From the NCBI GenBank assembly GCA_016868785.1, contig VGFS01000001.1, positions 84,631-120,924 of the forward strand: DNA of 36,294 nucleotides, in the 5' to 3' direction. The notes beneath the pieces were generated by a model that was not told the DNA's origin, made no database searches, and worked only from the letters and a program-made list of their open reading frames with translations. The position numbers were made by a program, and so were the translations under genes. Source of the stretch: Bacteroidota bacterium. GTDB lineage: Bacteria > Bacteroidota > Bacteroidia > NS11-12g > UBA955. Of this stretch, positions 1 to 9,861 are shown in pieces. How positions within the stretch are numbered: position 1 is the first letter of the stretch; every line of letters starts with the position of its first letter.

Positions 1-2028
1 CCATTTGGTTTCCATTACTTGAACCCAATAAGAACCTTTCAAATTGGTGGTGAGTGTTCTGGTGGTATCTCCAGTACTCCACTTATATTTCACTGTATCT
101 GCATTTTGTGCATCAAAAGTGGCAGTTTCATAGGTACAAATGCGTTGATCTAAACCTATGCTCAATTTCGGCAATGGTTTGACAAAAATAGTCGCAGTAT
201 CATAGAATATACAGCCATCTCCGTCGGTAATGCGGATTCTAACTGTAGAGTCGCGATCGATATTTGGAATGCTCAAATCGCTTAATGTATCACCATCTAT
301 GTGGTATTCCGCTTTCCAAGGCGAATTGCCCGTATCTTTCACTACACGGGTCCAATGGTATTTGAAATTTGGCTTACCATACAACACATTTGCCGTCAAT
401 TTCATGGTTGTACCAAAGCAAGCGAAAGTATCGGCGTCGGCCATTACAACCTGCGGAGGATCGGGGATGATTACCGTGTCTCTATAAATGGTAGGACAGT
501 TATCGCTGTTGTTTACCGTATGTACGACGATGTATTTTCCACCGCGGTAGAAAATCATGGTATCGGACTTCTTGGTACTGTAGAATAACTCGTTGGAACC
601 CAAACTATCACGAACGCTCCATTTGAACTGTGGCACACCTTTAAAAGAAGCTTTTACCTCGGCGGCCATCGCAAATTTACCACACTTCAGGGTCGTGTAT
701 TTACGTGTAGAGAACGCCCGAGGGTTCACTTTCACTTTGAAACCACGAATCGCCTGAGAAGGTTTTGGACAGTGGTCGTCAGTTACCGTAACCGTGAAAG
801 AGTATGCAACGTCTGAGGCCATTCCCACTGGGGGTGTCCATTCAAAGTTTGCAAATGCTTTGCGCTTTTCAGGCCAGTCGTTCTTATTGGCCAAAGTAAA
901 TTTGGCTCCGGGAATACCCTTGTTCCATTTCAAGTTGGTTGTATCTGGAATGGTTTGGTAAGGTGAAAAGGTTTCGTCATCGGATTCCACTTTGAATTTC
1001 AAGGTCTCCCCCTCACAGACTTTCCATGTGTAAGGACCTAAGACTGTGGGCGCTTTATTATATCCACAGTCGTCTTTCACAATCAACTGCATATCCCTTC
1101 GCGTTTTGCCAATGATTATCCATTTTTTGGAGGCGCTATCCTGTCGCCACTCCGTCATCTCGATAACCGCAATTCCCACCTCATCACATTTGGTTGGCGT
1201 AAAAATGATATCTCCGGTTGATGTATCAAAGTGAAGTCCCCTAGGCGGATTGGTTTTGGGGTTTGGCGAACATTTGATTGAGGTTGGCGGAATACAATAG
1301 GGCGTCATGAAATACCGAGAAGTAAACGGAGACGCGTAAGAAACAGAGTTATTCGGCAAAGAGTTGATACCGTGTGTTAAACCATAAGAGAATGAATCAT
1401 AATCAATGGTATCAATCGCACCGTTGTTGAAGTAGTAAGCTTGGTTACAGCACAAGAAACCGATGGGAGGGTTACTCAACTGAGGTGATGAGTTACACTT
1501 ATTTGTGGTTTTTGCGATGTTACAAATGTTGATCATACAGGTTGTAAAGAAGTCGTTATTCGCAGGACCTGTGGTGATCGCACCGTTTCTACAGCACTGA
1601 CCGATGTAAAACGTTACTTCACAGCAAGTACTTTTACCCACATAATTGCTCAATGGAGTCTTAGTAAAATCTACCGTAACCTCGTAGGTATGCTCCTCGA
1701 TACCTTCTCCTGTTCCACTTGTGTTTTGGGGAGTACACGGAGAACTCGCTGTAGAACAACGAGGCGTTACGTCTTTGATGCTTGTCCTGGTGATAGACAA
1801 ACCAGAACTTCCACAACCATTACCTCCGTTTGTTCCGGCATATACACCGAAAGTAGGACTATTGAAGGAAATACCTCGACAATCTCGGTAAATTTTGGCG
1901 GTGATTTTGTACTGCCCCTTGCCCAAGCATTTGTAAGACATGTCCCCACCCATCATGTGAGAAGCCTTCAAACTACTTGAAAATGAGAGCGTTAAAAGAG
2001 TAAAAATAAACGGTATAAGTCTTTTCAT
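1..2028 (-). CDS. Large secreted surface protein, PKD/gliding-motility-associated type (N-terminal 676 codons; continues past the window edge)
   Basis: The minus strand is open from an ATG at 2028 to position 1 with no stop, giving 676 codons. The protein begins with a signal peptide (KR, then a Phe/Leu/Thr/Ser-rich core) followed by ASHMMGGDMSYKCLGKGQY and, a little later, YRDCRG. That opening is typical of a Bacteroidota family of very large exported proteins carrying PKD-like or Ig-like repeats and a type IX or gliding-associated C-terminal domain. Residues 60-260 are unusually rich in cysteine (several CC pairs), suggesting disulfide-stabilised extracellular structure. The remainder looks like successive PKD-like beta modules with VxVTDDHCP, VHTVNNSDNCP and IRITDGDGC motifs. 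The C-terminus is outside the window, so the sorting signal cannot be checked. A matched -33/-7 promoter lies at 2087-2118, leaving a leader of roughly 55 nt. Surface location and T9SS export are inferred from the family. Confidence 0.85.
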   Translation of the reverse strand, partial: MKRLIPFIFTLLTLSFSSSLKASHMMGGDMSYKCLGKGQYKITAKIYRDCRGISFNSPTFGVYAGTNGGNGCGSSGLSITRTSIKDVTPRCSTASSPCTPQNTSGTGEGIEEHTYEVTVDFTKTPLSNYVGKSTCCEVTFYIGQCCRNGAITTGPANNDFFTTCMINICNIAKTTNKCNSSPQLSNPPIGFLCCNQAYYFNNGAIDTIDYDSFSYGLTHGINSLPNNSVSYASPFTSRYFMTPYCIPPTSIKCSPNPKTNPPRGLHFDTSTGDIIFTPTKCDEVGIAVIEMTEWRQDSASKKWIIIGKTRRDMQLIVKDDCGYNKAPTVLGPYTWKVCEGETLKFKVESDDETFSPYQTIPDTTNLKWNKGIPGAKFTLANKNDWPEKRKAFANFEWTPPVGMASDVAYSFTVTVTDDHCPKPSQAIRGFKVKVNPRAFSTRKYTTLKCGKFAMAAEVKASFKGVPQFKWSVRDSLGSNELFYSTKKSDTMIFYRGGKYIVVHTVNNSDNCPTIYRDTVIIPDPPQVVMADADTFACFGTTMKLTANVLYGKPNFKYHWTRVVKDTGNSPWKAEYHIDGDTLSDLSIPNIDRDSTVRIRITDGDGCIFYDTATIFVKPLPKLSIGLDQRICTYETATFDAQNADTVKYKWSTGDTTRTLTTNLKGSYWVQVMETKW

Positions 2029-2086
2029 AATGAAAATTTCTTTGGTTTGTGTGGTATTGACAAGATGTTCAATATTTGTGTTGCCC

Positions 2087-2118
2087 CAAAAATAGGTTTT
2101 TTGGATAAAAAGCCCAAA
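2087..2118 (-). promoter_or_regulatory. Bacteroidota-type promoter for the surface protein gene
   Basis: On the minus strand TTTG (2118-2115) is followed by a 20-nt spacer and TATTTTTG (2094-2087). This matches the phylum's TTTG / TAnnTTTG consensus and faces the gene starting at 2028. Confidence 0.6.
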
Positions 2119-2150
2119 AAAATACCGCAAAACAGACATTTCTCTGTTGT

Positions 2151-2180
2151 TTTGTTTTCAGTCAATTTGAGATAAGTTTG
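2151..2180 (+). promoter_or_regulatory. Bacteroidota-type promoter for pepP
   Basis: TTTG at 2151-2154, an 18-nt spacer and TAAGTTTG at 2173-2180. Only 5 nt separate the -7 box from the ATG at 2186, so the transcript should start at or next to the start codon. Confidence 0.65.
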
Positions 2181-2185
2181 CAAAC

Positions 2186-3472
2186 ATGAATTCAAAGTAC
2201 AGCAACCCCAACGCCCAACTGTTCGTTAAAAACCGCCAAAAGTTCGCCAAATCCATGGCGCAAGGAGGTATTGCTATTTTCCATAGCAACGACGAAGTAC
2301 CCAGAAACGGGGATGCGTATTTCAGTTTCCGGCAGCAGTCAGACATTTATTACCTCACCGGTATCGACCAAGAAGATACCATCCTTGTGTTATTTCCGGA
2401 CTGCCCCAATCCGCTCTACCGCGAAATGGTTTTTGTGAAAGAAACCAATGAGCAGATTGCCGTTTGGGATGGTGCTCGTTTGAACCCTAACCAAGTATAT
2501 AAAGTATCCGGAATTTCCAAAGTTTTTTGGTACCATGAATTTTGGAAAACCATTCATGCAGCATTTTTATTGTCCGATATTATCTATTTAAATTTAAATG
2601 AAAATGACCGTTTTTCTGATCGCGTTTCCTACGCCAACTTGCGATTTGCACAAGAAGTAAAAGCCAAGTACCCCGCTCACCAGATCAAGCGCTCCGCACC
2701 CATTTTGGCCAATTTGAGAATGCGCAAAGAATCGGAAGAAATCGTCCAACTCAAAGAAGCCATCGCCATCACAAAAAAGGGATTCGAGCGTCTCTTGGGC
2801 TTTGTAAAACCGGGTGTTTGGGAATACGAAATCGAAGCTGAATTGATTCACGAATTCATCAGAAACCGGAGTCGCGGCTTTGCCTTTGACCCCATCATCG
2901 CCAGTGGTAAAAGCGCTTGCGTGTTGCACTACATTGAAAACAATAAACAATGCAAAGACGGTGATTTATTGTTGCTTGATTTTGGCGCAGAATATGGAAA
3001 TTATAATGGCGATTTATCGCGCTGCATTCCGGTGAATGGGAAATTTTCGGCAAGGCAAAAACAAGTTTACAACGCTGTACTTCATGTTCAGCGGGAAGCA
3101 AAAAAACTCCTAAAACCAGGGGTGAGTTTGCCTGTTTACCATGAAGAAGTCTGCCGAATCATGTCTGAAGAACTGATCAAATTGGGTTTGCTCACCAGCG
3201 AGGAAGTTAAAGCCAATCCCAAAGCCCATATGAAGTATTACATGCACGGCACCAGCCACCACTTGGGATTGGACGTACATGATGTGATGCATCGTTGGGA
3301 AAACCTTGACATCAACAATGTGGTAACGGTTGAGCCAGGCATTTACATTCCCGAAGAAGGGTTGGGCATTCGCATCGAAAACGATGTCATCATTACTGCC
3401 AATGGGGTGATTGACTTGATGGATGGCTTCCCCATTGAAGTAGATGAAATCGAAGACTTGATGAGTCGCTAA
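2186..3472 (+). CDS. pepP: Xaa-Pro aminopeptidase (aminopeptidase P, M24B family)
   Basis: This 428-residue protein has the two-domain architecture of aminopeptidase P. The N-terminal creatinase-like domain includes the DAYFSFRQQSDIYYLTG block, and the pita-bread metallopeptidase domain starts near residue 180. The five expected metal ligands are visible: Asp265 and Asp276 in LLDFGAEYGNYNGDLSR, His358 in HGTSHHLGLDVHD, Glu383 in VTVEPGIYIPEEG and Glu398 in GIRIENDV. It should remove N-terminal residues preceding proline, using two divalent metal ions, in the cytoplasm (no signal peptide). Length is normal for the family. It is convergent with pcm, 12 nt away, and its promoter box nearly abuts the ATG. 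Confidence 0.95.
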   Translation: MNSKYSNPNAQLFVKNRQKFAKSMAQGGIAIFHSNDEVPRNGDAYFSFRQQSDIYYLTGIDQEDTILVLFPDCPNPLYREMVFVKETNEQIAVWDGARLNPNQVYKVSGISKVFWYHEFWKTIHAAFLLSDIIYLNLNENDRFSDRVSYANLRFAQEVKAKYPAHQIKRSAPILANLRMRKESEEIVQLKEAIAITKKGFERLLGFVKPGVWEYEIEAELIHEFIRNRSRGFAFDPIIASGKSACVLHYIENNKQCKDGDLLLLDFGAEYGNYNGDLSRCIPVNGKFSARQKQVYNAVLHVQREAKKLLKPGVSLPVYHEEVCRIMSEELIKLGLLTSEEVKANPKAHMKYYMHGTSHHLGLDVHDVMHRWENLDINNVVTVEPGIYIPEEGLGIRIENDVIITANGVIDLMDGFPIEVDEIEDLMSR

Positions 3473-3484
3473 CCCAAGCAGGCA

Positions 3485-4150
3485 TTACTGCCAACCCAAT
3501 GTTCCTTTCAGGGGAACAAACTTGCAATCTTGCAGTATTTCTGTTTTCGTTTGGGTTTCTGATATTTTGGTGATCCGCATCATTTTTTGCTCATCTGTTT
3601 GGTCGCCTACAGGAATCACCAACCGCCCTCCTACTTTCAACTGCTGGATATAGGTTTCTGGCACCGCCGGTGCGCCGGCAGTAACAACAATGGCGTCGAA
3701 TGGCGCATGTGAAGGCAAACCCAGGGTACCGTCGCCATGGAAAAGCTGTATCACAGAACCCATCGCTTTAAAAATTTCACTGGCCGATTTCAGTAGAGGC
3801 AAGATGTACTCCACACTGTATACTTGGGCGCCCATGGCCAACAAAACAGCGGCCTGATACCCACTCCCCGTCCCTATTTCTAAAACTTTAGACCCGCGAT
3901 CTATGCCCAACAATTGCGATTGATAGGCCACAGTGTATGGCTGGGAAATGGTTTGACCATGATCTATAGGAAATGCAGCATCTCGATACACAAATTGCTC
4001 AAAATCCTTGGGAAAGAACCACTGACGGGGAACCGCATTCATGGCCTTCAAAACGGTTTCTGACTGTATACCCTTCTTGCGCAATTCCTCCACCAGCCGT
4101 TTTCGCTGACCTTGTTGAATCAATGTGTCTATTAAATCTGTCTTTTTCAT
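3485..4150 (-). CDS. pcm: Protein-L-isoaspartate O-methyltransferase
   Basis: This 221-residue cytoplasmic enzyme uses S-adenosylmethionine to methylate abnormal L-isoaspartyl residues and so starts their repair. The sequence shows the family's PRQWFFPKDF and YRDAAFPIDHGQTISQPYTVA blocks near residues 41-80, then the SAM-binding motif VLEIGTGSGYQAAVLLAMG, and FDAIVVTAGAPAVPETYIQQL before the final beta strands. Length matches the family. The ATG at 4150 lacks a clear ribosome binding site, as is usual here. It is divergent from the Gfo/Idh-like gene, with 73 nt between the starts. Confidence 0.95.
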   Translation of the reverse strand: MKKTDLIDTLIQQGQRKRLVEELRKKGIQSETVLKAMNAVPRQWFFPKDFEQFVYRDAAFPIDHGQTISQPYTVAYQSQLLGIDRGSKVLEIGTGSGYQAAVLLAMGAQVYSVEYILPLLKSASEIFKAMGSVIQLFHGDGTLGLPSHAPFDAIVVTAGAPAVPETYIQQLKVGGRLVIPVGDQTDEQKMMRITKISETQTKTEILQDCKFVPLKGTLGWQ

Positions 4151-4223
4151 CCCCTGTTAAAAACCCAATTTGTTGCCCGATGACGATTCATCAATCTTTG
4201 CATCGAACTACAAATGTAGGAAC

Positions 4224-5186
4224 ATGAGAAAAGCAGTTATCATCGGATCGAAAAGAAAAGCAGAAATTTTCGAGCATCTACTCAACACAGTAGAAGGTTT
4301 CGAACTGGTAGGCTTTATTGATCCTGATGATAGCGACAACTATTCCATGTTGGGGGAAATGATGTTTGCGCTGGAAATTGCCGCGCTCGGCGATGTGTTT
4401 TTCATTGATCGACATGTGAAAAATCTGCCTTTAGACGTCATTTGCCATTTGGTGAAATTGGGGAAACACTTGTTTTTGGATGGGTATCGCCCTCTGAATA
4501 CTGGCGAAATCGAACAGTTACAGAAGTACCGCACGGAGTCGGGGGTCATCATTCAAATTGGCAACGTGTTGCACAACAAACCCCTGTTCACCTCAGCCTT
4601 GCAATTGGTTAAAAAACCCCGCTACATCAAACTTGAAAAGCATTGCCACCCACCCGTGGCTGGGGAATTTGCCGAATGGATGCACACCAACTTGTTCCAA
4701 GAAATCGACCTGATACAACGTACTATGTTGTCCAGGGTCCGCTCCATCTCCGCTAGGCCCATGTTCTTATTTGGAAAGCAGACCGATTTGCTGAATATCC
4801 ACTTGGAGTTCGACAACGATGCCATCGCTCAAATTTCTGCGGGGCGTGCGATGGAACCAGGTACCTATGGATTGAAAATTTTCCAGCAAGACCGCTTATT
4901 TTTGTTGAATTTCTCCAATCACGAACTCATCGAATATCGCACAGCGGCACAAACCGATCAGCTGAGTTTATCGGCCGATTTCGACCACCCCGAATTGCCT
5001 CCGGAATTGATTAAAATTGAGCGACAAGTGATGCCCTTCGATACCTGGAAAATGGAATTGCGCAATTTCCTTGAAAATATCGACAAAGGACTTACCCCAC
5101 TAACCAATTTAGAACATGCCATGGAGGTTCGTGGCACCTGCGAGTGGGCCATCGAAAAAATCCAACGCAAATACCAAGATTTGTAA
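4224..5186 (+). CDS. Gfo/Idh/MocA-like oxidoreductase fold protein with degenerate cofactor motifs
   Basis: I place the start at the ATG at 4224 (MRKAVIIG...) rather than an in-frame ATG at 4170, because the Rossmann beta strand normally lies at the very N-terminus of this family. The 320-residue protein follows the Gfo/Idh/MocA layout: an N-terminal Rossmann-like domain and a C-terminal alpha/beta domain from about residue 130 that includes EIDLIQRTM and a long antiparallel sheet. The usual GxGxxG loop reads IIGSKRKAE. The EKP motif, whose lysine is catalytic in the family, is replaced by a stretch around GYRPLN. It may therefore bind NAD(P) differently or be non-catalytic. Function and substrate are unknown. 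It precedes a lipoprotein gene and a sugar-phosphate transferase on the same strand, so a surface-polysaccharide context is possible. Confidence 0.7.
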   Translation: MRKAVIIGSKRKAEIFEHLLNTVEGFELVGFIDPDDSDNYSMLGEMMFALEIAALGDVFFIDRHVKNLPLDVICHLVKLGKHLFLDGYRPLNTGEIEQLQKYRTESGVIIQIGNVLHNKPLFTSALQLVKKPRYIKLEKHCHPPVAGEFAEWMHTNLFQEIDLIQRTMLSRVRSISARPMFLFGKQTDLLNIHLEFDNDAIAQISAGRAMEPGTYGLKIFQQDRLFLLNFSNHELIEYRTAAQTDQLSLSADFDHPELPPELIKIERQVMPFDTWKMELRNFLENIDKGLTPLTNLEHAMEVRGTCEWAIEKIQRKYQDL

Positions 5187-5213
5187 TCATTTCGGTTCTT
5201 GGGAAAAATCCGC

Positions 5214-5221
5214 TAAGTTTG
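5214..5221 (+). promoter_or_regulatory. -7 box TAAGTTTG
   Basis: Matches TAnnTTTG and ends 4 nt before the GTG start at 5226. I see no good -33 element. A leaderless transcript is predicted if it is active. Confidence 0.45.
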
Positions 5222-5225
5222 TGGA

Positions 5226-6128
5226 GTGAGGTCGATTTTTCAGTTTTTCATCATCAGTTTCGTTTTCGTATTTGGCTTGGTTGAAACCGGCTGTAAAGAC
5301 CGCGATGAAGGAATTCCATCGAGAATTTCCATCGATTCTATCAATCTCAATATTGACCCGGCCAACGGCAATTCCATCCATCAGATAGCCGGGGTTCAAG
5401 TATTTGCCAACCAAGAACTCTTGGGCAACTTTCAACTGCCATGCAAAATACCGGTGGATAAACTTGGGGCGGTACAAATCGACATTTACCCGTTGGTATA
5501 CATCAACGGAAGTAGCAGCAATCTCACCCTGTACACGCCGCTTGAAGGGTATCGAGACACCTTGAATTTGGCGGCGGGACAAACGTTGCCGGTCATCCCC
5601 ACTTTCAAACACCGCGCCTCTGTGGTGGTAAAATGGACCGAGGATTTTGAGGATAACAATTCCACGTTGGTGCCCATTTCTCCTTCCCCGTTTCCGGGCG
5701 ATACGGTGGGTATCGTAAGCAGTCCGTTCAATTTAGGAGGCCGCTTTTCAGGAATCTCAAAAGTGTATCGCTTTTGCTTTGAAAACATAGATTCAGCGAA
5801 ATATTTCGATGTGGGTTCGTTTCGTGAATTTTCAGATTTACCAACCAATGGCACTGGTGTTTTCTTCGAATTTGACATTAAAACCGATTTGCCCGTGCAA
5901 TTGGCCTTGAAGCGGAGAAATCCCAGCACCACAGAATTGGTACCTTACATGGTGATCAACCCCACCAATGGTGTTTGGAAAAGATTTTATGTCAACTTGG
6001 TGTACGAACTCGCCAATCAACCGGCAAATACCAGTGTTCGGATCTTTTTTGATGTCAACAAACCGGCAAATTCTGTCGCCAACAGGGAAATATTATTCGA
6101 TAATTTGCGTTTGAGTTATCTCAAGTAA
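5226..6128 (+). CDS. Predicted lipoprotein of unknown function, beta-sandwich-like
   Basis: The 300-residue protein begins at a GTG; no ATG is available near the hydrophobic leader. Residues 5-22 form a Phe-rich signal segment ending in VETGC, so Cys23 is the probable lipidated residue. The mature part is rich in beta-strand sequence and Asn/Pro/Thr. Its C-terminal half (FEFDIKTDLPVQLALK, then a strand near REILFDNLRLSYL) resembles jelly-roll carbohydrate-binding-like domains of Bacteroidota lipoproteins. I do not recognise a specific family. It ends 2 nt before the next gene (undecaprenyl-phosphate sugar-phosphate transferase), so the two are probably cotranscribed. A role in exported polysaccharide handling is an inference from that neighbour only. 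Confidence 0.7.
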   Translation: MRSIFQFFIISFVFVFGLVETGCKDRDEGIPSRISIDSINLNIDPANGNSIHQIAGVQVFANQELLGNFQLPCKIPVDKLGAVQIDIYPLVYINGSSSNLTLYTPLEGYRDTLNLAAGQTLPVIPTFKHRASVVVKWTEDFEDNNSTLVPISPSPFPGDTVGIVSSPFNLGGRFSGISKVYRFCFENIDSAKYFDVGSFREFSDLPTNGTGVFFEFDIKTDLPVQLALKRRNPSTTELVPYMVINPTNGVWKRFYVNLVYELANQPANTSVRIFFDVNKPANSVANREILFDNLRLSYLK

Positions 6129-6130
6129 AC

Positions 6131-7543
6131 ATGAATAAAACCCGCAGGATTGCACTTCACGTTTTTGTTGATTGGTTGGCGGCAACCATCAGTTGGTTGG
6201 GTTTGTTCTTTTTCAGAAAAAACTACATCGAAGCCAGTAAACACGGGTATGAAATCCCCATCAACCACGACGACAATTTGTTGCTGGGTTTGTTGTTTGT
6301 ACCGGTGTTCTGGATCACTTTGTACGCCGTATCGGGCTATTACAATTACATCTTTCGCAGAAGCCGATTGAATGAATTGCAGCACACCTTCAACGCCTCA
6401 GTCATTGGGGTTTTGTTCTTGTTTTTCACGTTGATTCTTGATGATAGTATTTCTGATTACCGAGATTACTATTTGAGTGTTGCCACCTTGTTTGGCTTCC
6501 ATTTTAGTGCCACGCTTTTGTTTCGATTGGCGGTGGTAACCAAAACCATCCACAACATAAAAAATCGCATTTGGGGATACAACACACTCATTGTGGGCTG
6601 TGGCGAAAGAGCACTGAATCTTTACCAAGAATTAAACTCAGCAAAAAAATCAGAAGGCTTTTTTATTAAAGGCTTTGTAAAAATCCAAGACGATTGTACG
6701 CTCAAAGAAGTGGGCGCAAGAATTCTTGGCGATTGGACAGATTTACCCGCTTTAATCAAAGAGCAGCAAGTGGAAGACATCATTTTGTGTACTGAAACCG
6801 GTGAAAACGAACAAATTACGACCATCATCGATTGTGTGCAAAACGAGAACATTCATTTAAAAATTATGCCAGATCAATACAGCTTGGTGTTGGGAATGGT
6901 GAAGATGAACAACATTCTCGGCACGATGTTGGTGGAAGTAGATTTTGAGGTGATGCCTACCTGGCAAAAAGTGCTGAAGCGGATGATCGACATCTTGGTT
7001 TCCGGCATTGCCCTTCTTTTGTTGTCGCCCGTTTTTATCCTGTTGATTTTACTCGTAAGACTCGATTCAAAAGGACCTATCTTTTTTACCCAACCCAGGA
7101 TTGGCTTGAAAGGCAAATTGTTTAACATTATCAAATTCCGTTCGATGCGCGTAGATGCAGAAAAAACGGGACCCCAACTGAGTCACGACGAAGACAATAG
7201 ACGCACTCGCATTGGCGTTTTCCTCAGACAAAGTCGGCTCGATGAAATACCCCAATTTGTGAATGTATTGATGGGACAAATGAGTTTGGTGGGACCGCGA
7301 CCCGAGCGAGAATTCTTCAAGGATCAAATCATTATCAAAGCACCCATTTACCAACGATTGCATCGAATCAAACCCGGCATCACTAGCTGGGGTCAGATTA
7401 AATACGGCTATGCATCCAATGTAGAAGAGATGATCGACCGAATGAAATACGACATTTTGTATTTGGAAAACATGTCGTTGGGATTGGATTTCAAAATCAT
7501 GCTTTACACCGTGCTCATCATGGTGCAGGGCCGAGGCAAGTGA
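6131..7543 (+). CDS. Undecaprenyl-phosphate sugar-phosphate transferase (WbaP/WcaJ-type polyprenyl glycosylphosphotransferase)
   Basis: This 470-residue inner-membrane enzyme should transfer a sugar-1-phosphate from a UDP-sugar to undecaprenyl phosphate, the first step of exopolysaccharide or O-antigen assembly. Four hydrophobic segments occupy about residues 1-140. A CoA-binding-like Rossmann domain follows (YNTLIVGCGERALNLYQEL, near residue 150). A fifth membrane segment lies near residues 285-305, then the catalytic bacterial sugar transferase domain with GPIFFTQPRIGLKGK, IIKFRSM, SRLDEIPQFVNVL and MSLVGPRPEREFF. Length is normal for the full five-segment family. The actual sugar cannot be told from sequence. 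No glycosyltransferase cluster follows: the next items are an ABC exporter-like fragment and gyrB, so the partner genes lie elsewhere. Confidence 0.93.
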   Translation: MNKTRRIALHVFVDWLAATISWLGLFFFRKNYIEASKHGYEIPINHDDNLLLGLLFVPVFWITLYAVSGYYNYIFRRSRLNELQHTFNASVIGVLFLFFTLILDDSISDYRDYYLSVATLFGFHFSATLLFRLAVVTKTIHNIKNRIWGYNTLIVGCGERALNLYQELNSAKKSEGFFIKGFVKIQDDCTLKEVGARILGDWTDLPALIKEQQVEDIILCTETGENEQITTIIDCVQNENIHLKIMPDQYSLVLGMVKMNNILGTMLVEVDFEVMPTWQKVLKRMIDILVSGIALLLLSPVFILLILLVRLDSKGPIFFTQPRIGLKGKLFNIIKFRSMRVDAEKTGPQLSHDEDNRRTRIGVFLRQSRLDEIPQFVNVLMGQMSLVGPRPEREFFKDQIIIKAPIYQRLHRIKPGITSWGQIKYGYASNVEEMIDRMKYDILYLENMSLGLDFKIMLYTVLIMVQGRGK

Positions 7544-7561
7544 AGCTCAACTTTTTCTGCG

Positions 7562-7569
7562 TAATTTTG
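7562..7569 (+). promoter_or_regulatory. -7 box TAATTTTG
   Basis: Matches TAnnTTTG, 14 nt upstream of the ATG at 7584. No clear -33 element. Confidence 0.35.
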
Positions 7570-7583
7570 TATCAACATCCAAT

Positions 7584-7784
7584 ATGGAACAAAACAAACC
7601 GGTGTCATCCACCCCCATTTCTCTGATTTGGAATTGGGTGATCAAGGAAAAAAAGAACATCCAATTCATCCTCATCTACGCCATCGTTTCAGGTCTGTTG
7701 AGCTTGGCCCTAGATTACAAGTTGCAATATCAACTCTCAGGGATTCAATATCTCCATTTTTTAGGTTGGCTATCGCGCAGCTAA
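7584..7784 (+). pseudogene. Short ORF resembling the truncated N-terminus of an ABC exporter permease
   Basis: The 66-residue reading frame begins MEQNKPVSSTPISLIW and has one clear hydrophobic helix, FILIYAIVSGLLSLAL (residues 29-44). That segment resembles the first transmembrane helix of Bacteroidota peptide/toxin ABC exporters, where IYAIxxGLLSLALPLG is common. After LAL the similarity stops (DYKLQYQLSG...) and the frame ends about 20 residues later, whereas a functional exporter would run for several hundred residues more. I read it as a remnant left by a deletion or frameshift, though a genuine small single-pass membrane protein cannot be excluded. It has its own -7 box upstream and sits between the sugar-phosphate transferase and gyrB. 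Confidence 0.4.
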
Positions 7785-7809
7785 CCCTTGCCTTCTCTCG
7801 TTGTTAAAT

Positions 7810-7818
7810 TGTGGATAA
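7810..7818 (-). promoter_or_regulatory. Perfect DnaA box (TTATCCACA on the minus strand) upstream of gyrB
   Basis: The plus strand reads TGTGGATAA, the exact complement of the consensus DnaA box TTATCCACA. It lies 71 nt before the gyrB start. Only one box was seen, so this is not by itself evidence for an origin. Confidence 0.5.
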
Positions 7819-7822
7819 TCAT

Positions 7823-7847
7823 CCGCCTATTTCCGCGGCATAGGTGG
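7823..7847. repeat. Interrupted palindrome in the gyrB upstream region
   Basis: CCGCCTAT (7823-7830) pairs with ATAGGTGG (7840-7847) around a CCGCGG core, with one G-T wobble. It could form a hairpin or serve as an operator between the upstream remnant and gyrB. Confidence 0.4.
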
Positions 7848-7877
7848 GATTAATGGGTATTTTTACGAATCAATTAA

Positions 7878-9845
<1,968 letters not shown>

Positions 9846-9861
9846 CAATTATCGAAGTAAC

